Below, one piece after another: positions 34,645 to 41,751 of a DNA stretch of 64,000 bases. The DNA is from Gp6-AA40 sp036802945 (GTDB lineage: Bacteria > Acidobacteriota > Vicinamibacteria > Vicinamibacterales > UBA2999). The stretch is taken from NCBI GenBank assembly GCA_036802945.1, contig DAIRVG010000002.1:81744-145743 (forward strand). Reading direction: 5' to 3'. Position 1 is the stretch's first letter, and each line of letters begins with the position of its first letter. The notes under the pieces are model-generated. The model was not told where the DNA came from. It worked only from the letters and a program-made list of their open reading frames with translations, and made no database searches. The translations under genes were made by a program, and so were the position numbers.

Positions 34645-35507
34645 GTCCGACCTCGAGCCGCGGACCTGACCAGCCTTCGCGCTCCGCGCTTCCGCGGTCC
34701 GCCGAGGCGGAAAGATCCGCACCGCAACTGTCGGCGAGCGGGCCAGGCTCGCCCGTGATCTCAGTTCATGAGCTGACAAAAACCTACGACGTCGGCGAGG
34801 TGCAGGTGCCTGCGCTCCGCGGCATCACGCTCGATGTCGCCGTAGGCGAGTTCGTCGCGCTGACCGGGCCGTCCGGTTCCGGCAAGTCGACCTTCATGCA
34901 CTTGCTCGGATGCCTCGACCAGCCGACGAGCGGGCGCTACGTACTCAACGGCCGGGACGTGTCGTCGCTCGATCAACGCGGCCTTGCGCGCGTGCGCAAT
35001 AGCGAGATCGGGTTCGTCTTCCAGGGGTTCAACCTGCTGTCGCGCACATCGGCGCTCGAAAACGTGGAGCTCCCCCTGCTCTATGCCGGCAACATCGGAA
35101 GCGCCGCGCGCCGCGAGCGGGCCACCGAGGCGCTTCGGGCGGTGGGCCTCGCCGATCGGCTTGATCATCACCCGAATCAGCTGTCCGGCGGACAGCAGCA
35201 GCGCGTCGCAATCGCGCGCGCCCTCGTGAATACCCCGACGCTGCTGCTTGCAGACGAGCCGACAGGCAACCTCGATACGCGAACCAGCATCGAAGTGATG
35301 GGCATCTTTCAGCGGTTGAACGCGGAGCGCGGCATCAGCATCGTGCTGGTGACGCACGAGCCCGACATCGCCGAATACGCGACGCGCATCATCGCGTTTC
35401 GCGACGGAGTAGTGAAGAGCGATCACGCGGTGACGAACCGCCGAAGTGCAGCCATCGAGCTCGTCCGCCTCCAGCAGGATGCGGAGCTCGATGCACGGAT
35501 TGCCTGA
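34641..35507 (+). CDS. ABC transporter ATPase, MacB/LolD type
   Basis: Nucleotide-binding subunit of 288 residues. Walker A GPSGSGKST, Q-loop FVFQGFNLL, signature LSGGQQQRVAIARAL and Walker B LLLADEPTGNLD are all intact. The first 37 residues are an extra Ser/Pro-rich stretch. The gene overlaps the adaptor gene by four bases and is followed ten bases later by the permease, so the three form one operon. In E. coli MacB the ATPase and permease are fused; here they are separate. Confidence 0.92.
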   Translation: MSPTSSRGPDQPSRSALPRSAEAERSAPQLSASGPGSPVISVHELTKTYDVGEVQVPALRGITLDVAVGEFVALTGPSGSGKSTFMHLLGCLDQPTSGRYVLNGRDVSSLDQRGLARVRNSEIGFVFQGFNLLSRTSALENVELPLLYAGNIGSAARRERATEALRAVGLADRLDHHPNQLSGGQQQRVAIARALVNTPTLLLADEPTGNLDTRTSIEVMGIFQRLNAERGISIVLVTHEPDIAEYATRIIAFRDGVVKSDHAVTNRRSAAIELVRLQQDAELDARIA

Positions 35508-35517
35508 GGAGCAGCCC

Positions 35518-36738
35518 ATGTCCTTGTTGATGACGCTCGTCGTTGCGCTCAAGGCGCTCCGCAGGAATGCGATGCGCACCGCACTTACCGCGCTCGGCAT
35601 GATCATCGGCGTCGCCGCCGTGATCGTCATGGTCGCGATCGGTAACGGCGCCAGCGCGTCGATTCAGAAGCAGATCCGCAGCGCCGGCTCCAACATTGTC
35701 ATGGTCTCGGCCGGTTCTGGCGGCTTCGGCCCCGTCCGGCAGGGACAAGGCGCGGTTACGACGCTGACCGCCGAGGACGCGGACGCGATCCGGCGCGAGG
35801 TGCCGGGCATCCGGTATCTGTCGCCCGGCATCAACACGCGCGTGCAGATCGTGTCGGAATCGTCCAACTGGAACACCCAAGTGCAAGGCGCCGGAGCCGA
35901 CCTTGTTGCGATTCGTTCATGGCCCATGCAGTTCGGCAGCTTCTTCACCGACGACGACGTGAGGCGCGGAGCGAAAGTGGCGGTGCTCGGGTCGGTGACG
36001 CGCGACCAGTTGTTCGGGCCCGGAGCCGACGCGACGGGCGCGATCGTCCGCATCAAGAATCAGCCGTTCCAGGTCGTCGGTGTGCTCACGAGCAAAGGAC
36101 AGGCGGCAATGGGGCAGGACCAGGACGACACCGTCCTCATTCCGTATTCGACGGTGCAGAAGAAGCTGCTCGGCGTGCAGCATCTCAACAACATCACCGT
36201 GTCCGCGCAGGACGGCGTCCCGCTCGACACGATGACGCAGGAAGTATCCACGGTGCTGCGCACGCGTCACCGGATTCAACCGGGCTCGGATGACGACTTC
36301 ATGGTGCGGACGCTCGAGGAGATGACGAGCATGCTGACGTCCACGACGAACACGATGACCTATCTGCTTGCCGGTATTGCCGCGGTATCGCTGATCGTCG
36401 GGGGGATCGGCATCATGAACATCATGCTGGTGTCGGTCACGGAGCGGACACGCGAGATCGGGCTGCGGTTGTCCGTCGGGGCACGCGACATCGACGTGCT
36501 CCTGCAGTTCCTCGTGGAGTCGATCGTCTTGAGCCTGGCGGGCGGCGCCATCGGCATCGGCCTCGGGTTCGGCATCGCTGCGGCTGTGACACAGCTCCTG
36601 CAGTGGTCCGCGGTGGTGACCCCCTCGGCGGTGGCGATGTCCTTCGGCGTCGCGGCCGCGATTGGTGTCTTCTTCGGGTTCTACCCGGCGCGCAAAGCGG
36701 CGCAGCTCAATCCAATCGACGCGCTTCGGTACGAGTGA
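35518..36738 (+). CDS. ABC transporter permease, MacB type
   Basis: Permease of 406 residues with one N-terminal helix (about 20-42, TALTALGMIIGVAAVIV), a large periplasmic MacB core domain (about 45-270), and three C-terminal helices (about 285-400, FtsX fold) with the GIMNIMLVSVTERTREIGLR motif. GAGGAG seven bases before ATG 35518 fixes the start; the open frame extends back into the ATPase gene. With the adaptor and an outer-membrane channel encoded elsewhere it would export peptides, macrolides or lipids. Confidence 0.92.
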   Translation: MSLLMTLVVALKALRRNAMRTALTALGMIIGVAAVIVMVAIGNGASASIQKQIRSAGSNIVMVSAGSGGFGPVRQGQGAVTTLTAEDADAIRREVPGIRYLSPGINTRVQIVSESSNWNTQVQGAGADLVAIRSWPMQFGSFFTDDDVRRGAKVAVLGSVTRDQLFGPGADATGAIVRIKNQPFQVVGVLTSKGQAAMGQDQDDTVLIPYSTVQKKLLGVQHLNNITVSAQDGVPLDTMTQEVSTVLRTRHRIQPGSDDDFMVRTLEEMTSMLTSTTNTMTYLLAGIAAVSLIVGGIGIMNIMLVSVTERTREIGLRLSVGARDIDVLLQFLVESIVLSLAGGAIGIGLGFGIAAAVTQLLQWSAVVTPSAVAMSFGVAAAIGVFFGFYPARKAAQLNPIDALRYE

Positions 36739-36745
36739 GGTGGCT

Positions 36746-36883
36746 ATGAAGTTCGCAACGACGCTCGTGGCTCCGATCGCCGGCAGTGCGCTTCTTTCCG
36801 CACCCCGACCGCGCCGGGACTTCAATCACTTGTCGCAGCCCGTCGCGGCGACCGCGCGTCTGGTCGCCATGGCCGTGGTGTAG
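36746..36883 (+). CDS. Possible short peptide after the efflux permease
   Basis: Frame of 45 codons with a weak GAGG site five bases upstream, seven bases after the permease stop. Sequence begins MKFATTLVAPIAGSALLSA, which looks like an export signal, and then is not recognisable. It may be a remnant of a larger gene or not translated. The region from here to 37025 shows no other gene. Confidence 0.3.
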   Translation: MKFATTLVAPIAGSALLSAPRPRRDFNHLSQPVAATARLVAMAVV

Positions 36884-37025
36884 GAAACGAGGGGTCCTTG
36901 CGGGCTGCGGCGCAGGATTTCGTGGCGGCTCAGATGATCTGACGCCACAGGATTGTCACAGGGCCAGCGCTTCCGGGGGACCAACCCCGGGTTCACACGC
37001 ATCGTCTGACATGGTGGAGGTAGTA

Positions 37026-37535
37026 ATGACCCGTTTTCGAAAACTTACGTTGAGCGCCGTACTCGTCGCGCTCGTTGGCAGCGGCGCCGCCGCTCTCTAT
37101 GCGCAGGGGCCAGGCGGCCGCGGGGCTGCGCCATTCGGTGGGCCAGGCGGACCCGGCGGGCGCGGCTTCGCGGCCGGCTTCGCACTCGGTCAGCTCGATC
37201 TGAGCGATGCGCAGAAGCAGCAGGTCCGCAACATCACGCAGCGTCACCGCCAACAGACGCAGCCGCTCGTCCAGCGCCTGCAGCAGGCGATGGAAGCGCA
37301 ACGGGCCGCAATCCAGGCGATCCCGGCCAACGAATCGCTGGTGCGTTCCGCCGCCCAGGATCTCGCCGCGGCGCAGGCGGATATGGCGGTCGAGCAGGCG
37401 CGGCTGCATAGCGACATCTTCGCTGTGCTCACCGCGGAGCAGCAGGAGAAGGCGAAGCAGCTCGAAGCGCAGGCCCAGGCGAGGGCAAAGGAGCGTCAGC
37501 AGCGCGCTCCGCGCCAGCCTAAGGGGCAGATCTAA
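37026..37535 (+). CDS. Periplasmic Spy/CpxP-like protein
   Basis: Exported protein of 169 residues. Signal peptide to about 26 (ALYAQG), a Gly/Pro-rich linker (GPGGRGAAPFGGPGGPGG), then an all-helical region (about 56-155) with LDLSDAQKQQVRNI and LTAEQQEKAKQLE, the two LTxxQ-like segments of Spy/CpxP chaperones. It probably senses or buffers envelope stress. GGAGG five bases before ATG 37026 fixes the start. It follows the efflux operon and may be co-controlled by the two-component system at 30891-33156. Confidence 0.75.
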   Translation: MTRFRKLTLSAVLVALVGSGAAALYAQGPGGRGAAPFGGPGGPGGRGFAAGFALGQLDLSDAQKQQVRNITQRHRQQTQPLVQRLQQAMEAQRAAIQAIPANESLVRSAAQDLAAAQADMAVEQARLHSDIFAVLTAEQQEKAKQLEAQAQARAKERQQRAPRQPKGQI

Positions 37536-37543
37536 CCGGGATC

Positions 37544-37643
37544 NNNNNNNNNNNNNNNNNNNNNNNNNNNNNNNNNNNNNNNNNNNNNNNNNNNNNNNNN
37601 NNNNNNNNNNNNNNNNNNNNNNNNNNNNNNNNNNNNNNNNNNN
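37544..37643. other. Assembly gap (100 N)
   Basis: Run of exactly 100 N, a scaffold placeholder. Both flanks are GGGATC-type repeats (CCGGGATC before, GGGATCGGGGATCAGGGATC after), so the gap probably arose in a heptamer array that did not assemble. Confidence 0.98.
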
Positions 37644-37654
37644 GGGATCGGGGA

Positions 37655-38110
37655 TCAGGGATCAGGCGGGTCTGATCCTTGATCCCACATGACGTCGTCG
37701 CCGACCGAGATCTCGCCGCCTTCGATCACTTCGGCAAACACGCCGCCGCCCCAGCGCTCGCGCATCGCGCCTTGCAATCCGGCAAGCGTTTCGTCCATCC
37801 GCTCGCAGGGAAGGGTCTCGCCATGGACGAGCAGGCGAGCCGCGCCGATGCGCAGCGTTCGCCCTCGCGAATCCCACAAGTCCAACCCCTCGATTACCAG
37901 ATTCGCGCGTCGAGCATTGGTGTCGAGGTTGGCCCGGAATTTCTCCATCAACTGACGCCATCGCTCGAGCTCCATGAGCGTCACCTGCCGCTTGCCGCCC
38001 TGATTCGCGTTGCCGACGAGGCCACGTCCGGCGATGAGCGTCGAGCGGTCGGCGCCGTCCATCTTTCCGCGATGCGCACGCTTGATCCAGATCTGATGAA
38101 GCCTGGCCAT
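37655..38110 (-). CDS. MOSC domain protein
   Basis: Protein of 151 residues. The pattern NANQGGKRQVTLMELERW, RRANLVIEGLDL and the LLVHGETLPCERMDE segment is typical of MOSC domains, which are found in molybdenum-cofactor sulfurases and YiiM-like proteins. Cys102 in TLPCERM is the likely sulfur-carrying residue. The last residues (QGSDPPDP) are coded by GGGATC-type repeat DNA beside the assembly gap, so the natural end may lie slightly earlier or be altered. Confidence 0.8.
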   Translation of the reverse strand: MARLHQIWIKRAHRGKMDGADRSTLIAGRGLVGNANQGGKRQVTLMELERWRQLMEKFRANLDTNARRANLVIEGLDLWDSRGRTLRIGAARLLVHGETLPCERMDETLAGLQGAMRERWGGGVFAEVIEGGEISVGDDVMWDQGSDPPDP

Positions 38111-38215
38111 TCGATTGATTAGTGATTTGCGCTTCTGATTGGCGATTGTAATTACGGCTCAGTTTAATAAATCACACATCGGAAATCACGAATCACTAAT
38201 CACCAATCGTGATTG
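38111..38215. repeat. ATTAGTGATT-type inverted repeat
   Basis: GATTGATTAGTGATTTG at the left is answered by AATCACGAATCACTAATCACC on the right around a 55-base AT-rich centre. It lies between divergent genes (MOSC and phosphoesterase). Unlike the heptamer types it contains stop codons. It may hold the promoters. Confidence 0.65.
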
Positions 38216-38222
38216 ACGCCAT

Positions 38223-39071
38223 ATGGTCCTCGATTTGAGTACTCAGCCCGGAATCATGGCGGAACGGATGACCTCGGCCAAATCGCACCTGCGCATTGCC
38301 GCGGTTGGTGACCTGCACGTTTCCAAGACACAGCAGGAATCCTTACAACCGCTCTTCACTCAGATCAGCACCTCGGCCGACGTCTTGCTGCTGTGTGGCG
38401 ACTTTACCGACTACGGCCTTCCCGATGAGGCGCGGGTCCTGGCGGGGGAGCTCGGGAGCGCCATGAAAATCCCAGTGATCGCGGTGCTTGGGAATCACGA
38501 CTACGAAGCAGGGAAGGAAGACGAGATCCGTCAGATCCTGACGGATGCCGGCGTGACCGTGCTGGATGGGGAAGCCACAGAGGTGTTCGGAGTCGGGTTT
38601 GCCGGCGTCAAGGGATTTGCCGGTGGCTTTGGTCGCGGCGCGCTCGGCCCGTGGGGTGAGCGGGCAACCAAGGCGTTCGTCCAGGAGGCGGTCGATGAAA
38701 CGCTGAAGCTCGAAGCCGCCCTCGCACGTCTTCGCACCAAGCAGCGCATCGCGCTGCTTCATTACGCGCCGATCCGCGCGACGGTGGAGGGCGAGCCGCG
38801 GGAAATTTTCCCATATCTTGGATCGAGCCGCCTGGAAGAACCGATCAACCGCTATCGTGTGAGCGCCGTCTTTCACGGGCACGCGCATCGCGGCACTCCC
38901 GAAGGACGCACCTCCACTGGCGTGCCGGTGCACAACGTGTCGATGCCGCTGCTCCTGCGCACCAACCCCGATCGTCCGCCCTTTCTGGTCGTCGAAGTGC
39001 CGCTCGGTGATACGGAAGCCACGGGCGCGCCGGCCGAGCCGCTGGGCCGCCCGCTCGTCGAATCGGCCTGA
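38223..39071 (+). CDS. Calcineurin-like metallophosphoesterase
   Basis: Enzyme of 282 residues with the full set of metal-binding motifs: GDLH near residue 29, GDFTD near 59, GNHD near 87, HYAP in mid-protein and GHAH near 220. It cleaves phosphate esters, but the substrate is not indicated. The N-terminal start is uncertain; ATG 38256 and ATG 38268 are further in-frame options and none has a good ribosome-binding site. Confidence 0.8.
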   Translation: MVLDLSTQPGIMAERMTSAKSHLRIAAVGDLHVSKTQQESLQPLFTQISTSADVLLLCGDFTDYGLPDEARVLAGELGSAMKIPVIAVLGNHDYEAGKEDEIRQILTDAGVTVLDGEATEVFGVGFAGVKGFAGGFGRGALGPWGERATKAFVQEAVDETLKLEAALARLRTKQRIALLHYAPIRATVEGEPREIFPYLGSSRLEEPINRYRVSAVFHGHAHRGTPEGRTSTGVPVHNVSMPLLLRTNPDRPPFLVVEVPLGDTEATGAPAEPLGRPLVESA

Positions 39072-39101
39072 ATCCTGCACAGACGAAAAAAGGACAAGAC
39101 T

Positions 39102-39908
39102 GTGTTCGATGCTGATATTCCGCTGCTGACGACGCCTGACACAGCGCAGCTGTATCGCGACGCCCTCGACATGCTGAATCGCACCGGCGTGCCGTACCTC
39201 GTGGGCGGGACCTACGCGTTCCAGTACTACGCAGGGATCTGCCGCACGACAAAAGACTTTGACATCTTCGTCCGCGCCCGTGATGTGCGCCGCGTGCTCG
39301 ACGTCCTCCAGCGATGCGGGTTCAGAACCGAAATCACGTTTCATCACTGGCTCGCCAAGGCCCATCACGGCGACAAATTCATCGACGTCATTTTCAGCTC
39401 CGGCAACGGGATCGCTCAAGTTGACGACCAGTGGTTTGCGCACGCGGTCGACGAGATGGTGCTCGGCATGCCGGTGAAGCTCGTAGCGGCCGAGGAGATG
39501 ATCTGGACGAAGGCCATGGTCATGGAGCGCGAGCGCTACGATGGCGCCGACGTGGCCCACCTCCTCCGGCACTGCGCGGGATTGGTGAACTGGGAACGTC
39601 TGTTGGACCGCTTCGGCACCCACTGGCGTGTCCTGCTCAGCCACCTGATTCTCTTTGGGTTTATCTATCCGGGTGAGCGCTCGCTCGTGCCGTCATCACT
39701 CGTGAAAGAGCTGATCAACCGGTTGCACGCGGAACTCGACGTCCCGACACGCGACAGCAAGGTCTGCCAGGGAACGCTCCTCTCGCGGGCGCAGTATCTC
39801 GTGGATATTGACGAGTGGGGCTACGAGGATGCGCGTCTCACACCGCGCGGGACGATGACCGAAGAGCAGATCGCCGCGTGGACGGGCGGGATCGAGAAGT
39901 CACATTAG
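39102..39908 (+). CDS. Nucleotidyltransferase-fold protein
   Basis: Protein of 268 residues. GVPYLVGGTYAFQYYAGICR followed by TKDFDIFV matches the GG...DxD core of polymerase-beta-type nucleotidyltransferases (Asp in DFDIF), as in AbiEii-like and kanamycin nucleotidyltransferase-like proteins. The later FIDVIF supplies a third acid. It may be catalytically active on an unknown substrate. It starts GTG 39102, 30 bases after the phosphoesterase, so the two may share a transcript. Confidence 0.65.
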   Translation: MFDADIPLLTTPDTAQLYRDALDMLNRTGVPYLVGGTYAFQYYAGICRTTKDFDIFVRARDVRRVLDVLQRCGFRTEITFHHWLAKAHHGDKFIDVIFSSGNGIAQVDDQWFAHAVDEMVLGMPVKLVAAEEMIWTKAMVMERERYDGADVAHLLRHCAGLVNWERLLDRFGTHWRVLLSHLILFGFIYPGERSLVPSSLVKELINRLHAELDVPTRDSKVCQGTLLSRAQYLVDIDEWGYEDARLTPRGTMTEEQIAAWTGGIEKSH

Positions 39909-39953
39909 AAAATCCCAAATCCCAAATCCCAAGTTCCGTATTCCAAGTTACAA
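39909..39953. repeat. AATCCCA heptamer repeats
   Basis: Three AAATCCC units in tandem plus degenerate copies directly after the stop codon of the nucleotidyltransferase gene. The array at 40383 is the same type. Confidence 0.7.
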
Positions 39954-40334
39954 CTACCAGCTACGGTTTTCGTCACCGGCAACCGTGATTTCCTGCGTTG
40001 CTTGCGAGCGAACCGAACTGTGTGAAAGGACTTGGGCGCGCAAGGTATAGCCGCCAGCAGCAAGGTTCTTGAACTGGACGGTATGGAGACGCTGTCCTCT
40101 GTCGCCGGCAAGCTGGACTTCAGTGGAGGCGAACATGTTGTCGCCATCGGCCTCGACGCGCAGCGTGCGGTTCTGAGCATCAGGCTCCACAACGATGATC
40201 ATCTGCACGGTCGCCGACTCGGCGAAGTAGCGTCCCGACAACCTGATTTCCAGGTCACCTTTGGCCGATGCCGGGGCGCCGGTGAGCGCGACGAGTGAAG
40301 TGGTCAGAGCAGCCCAACGAATCCAGCAAGCCAC
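39954..40334 (-). CDS. Secreted small protein of unknown function
   Basis: Exported protein of 126 residues starting GTG 40334. Signal peptide about 1-24 (GAPASAKG), then a short beta-rich domain resembling an Ig-like or carbohydrate-binding fold (KNLAAGGYTLRAQVLSHS). I do not recognise the family. Its stop lies beside the heptamer array, and convergent with the nucleotidyltransferase gene. Confidence 0.5.
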   Translation of the reverse strand: MACWIRWAALTTSLVALTGAPASAKGDLEIRLSGRYFAESATVQMIIVVEPDAQNRTLRVEADGDNMFASTEVQLAGDRGQRLHTVQFKNLAAGGYTLRAQVLSHSSVRSQATQEITVAGDENRSW

Positions 40335-40382
40335 GGCGTTAACCTCTGTTCAGCCATCAGCAACTGGAGTGCCATCGGAACA

Positions 40383-40498
40383 TCACAAATCCCAAACTTT
40401 AAGTCCCAGATCCCACAGAATCCCAACCCTGGCCTCACGTCTTGATTGGGACTCGAGACTCAATTGGGATTTGGGTGTTGGGATTTGGGGTTTGGGAT
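40383..40498. repeat. AATCCCA / TTGGGAT heptamer arms, inverted
   Basis: AAATCCCAAAC and AGATCCCACAGAATCCCAA on the left are mirrored by TTGGGATTTGGGTG and TTGGGATTTGGGG on the right. Both arms consist of the same 7-base unit. It lies upstream of the secreted-protein gene and downstream of the phospholipase-D-like gene. Confidence 0.8.
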
Positions 40499-41749
40499 TT
40501 ACTGCTGCCGCTCGAAGATCCAGCAGAGGGGCTCGATGAGCTTCTCGAACGTCGGGCGCGCTCCCCACTCTTCAAGTGTGATTTGGTCGCTGGCGGCGAG
40601 ATCCGACTCGAAATCGCGGTGCAGACGTTGAGTGACCGCCGCCTCACGGAACGCGACGTTCACTTCGTCGTTGTGCTCGAAGGAACGGTTGTCCACATTT
40701 GTGGTGCCGATGACCGCCCATGCGCCATCGACCATCAGCGCCTTGACATGAGTCATTGCTGGCCGGTACTCGTGGAGCTGTACACCCCCCTCGAGCAGTT
40801 CGGGGTACATGCGGCGGCTGGCGAACCGCACCAGGTGCTGATCGGTGTACTTGCCGGGCACGATCACGCGCACCCTGACGCCTCGGCGTGCGGCCCGCAC
40901 CAATGCGTGGCGCAACGCCTTGTCCGGAAGAAAGTACGGCGTCTGGATATCGATCGTCCTGACTGATCCCTCGATCAGCATCTGGAACACGACGCGTGAC
41001 ACCGTGGCGCGATCCGACGGCGAGCTCTTGACGAGCATCGCCTCGGTGGCCCCGCATGGCGTCAGCTTGGGCCACTGGCTCGGCGACGTCAGGATCTCAC
41101 CGCAGCATTCCAGCCAGTTTTCAGCGAACACACCCTGCAGGGCCGCCACGATCGGGCCTTCGATCCGCGACATCGTGTCGCGCCACGCAGGACGCCCGCG
41201 CTCAGGCTTCAACCACCAGTCGGCGATGCCGGCACCGCCGGTAAAGGCGACGCGGCCGTCGACGACCAGCAGTTCACGGTGCGTCCGGTTGTTGAGGCGG
41301 TGGAGCCGATACCAGGTGATCGACTGGTAGAAGTTGACCTTACAGCCGGCGTCGCGCAGCCGTCGCATCGGCGCGCCGAACATGAACATGCTGCCGACGG
41401 CATCGAGCGTAATTCGCACGTCGACGCCAGCCTGCGCGCGATCGACCATCGCGTCGATGAGCATGTCGGCCGCTTCGCCCGGGCGGACGATATATGCCTC
41501 CAGGTTCACGGATGCCTCGGCCGCCCGTATCGCGTCACGCATGGCGGGGTAGAACTGGGCTCCGTTTGTGAAGATTTCGACCTTGTTGTGGAAATGGACC
41601 GCTGCCTGGCAGGTCGTCTGGATGATGTGGAGGAACTCATCTCCGTCGGGGCGGATCGGTTGCGTCACCTTGTAGTCGATGCGAGGCGTGAAGAAGAGCA
41701 CGAGGACGAACCACGTGAGGAATGCGACCGCGATGATGGTCCATCCCAC
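40499..41749 (-). CDS. Phospholipase-D-like protein, cardiolipin synthase type
   Basis: Membrane-anchored protein of 416 residues with one N-terminal helix and two PLD repeats. The second motif HVKALMVD is canonical HxKx4D. The first reads HRELLVVD, with Glu in place of Lys, so that half may be altered in activity. Expected role is phosphatidyl transfer making cardiolipin, or another phosphodiesterase reaction. GTG 41749 starts two bases after the treY stop, so the two genes are one unit. Confidence 0.8.
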   Translation of the reverse strand: MGWTIIAVAFLTWFVLVLFFTPRIDYKVTQPIRPDGDEFLHIIQTTCQAAVHFHNKVEIFTNGAQFYPAMRDAIRAAEASVNLEAYIVRPGEAADMLIDAMVDRAQAGVDVRITLDAVGSMFMFGAPMRRLRDAGCKVNFYQSITWYRLHRLNNRTHRELLVVDGRVAFTGGAGIADWWLKPERGRPAWRDTMSRIEGPIVAALQGVFAENWLECCGEILTSPSQWPKLTPCGATEAMLVKSSPSDRATVSRVVFQMLIEGSVRTIDIQTPYFLPDKALRHALVRAARRGVRVRVIVPGKYTDQHLVRFASRRMYPELLEGGVQLHEYRPAMTHVKALMVDGAWAVIGTTNVDNRSFEHNDEVNVAFREAAVTQRLHRDFESDLAASDQITLEEWGARPTFEKLIEPLCWIFERQQ

Positions 41750-41751
41750 GG

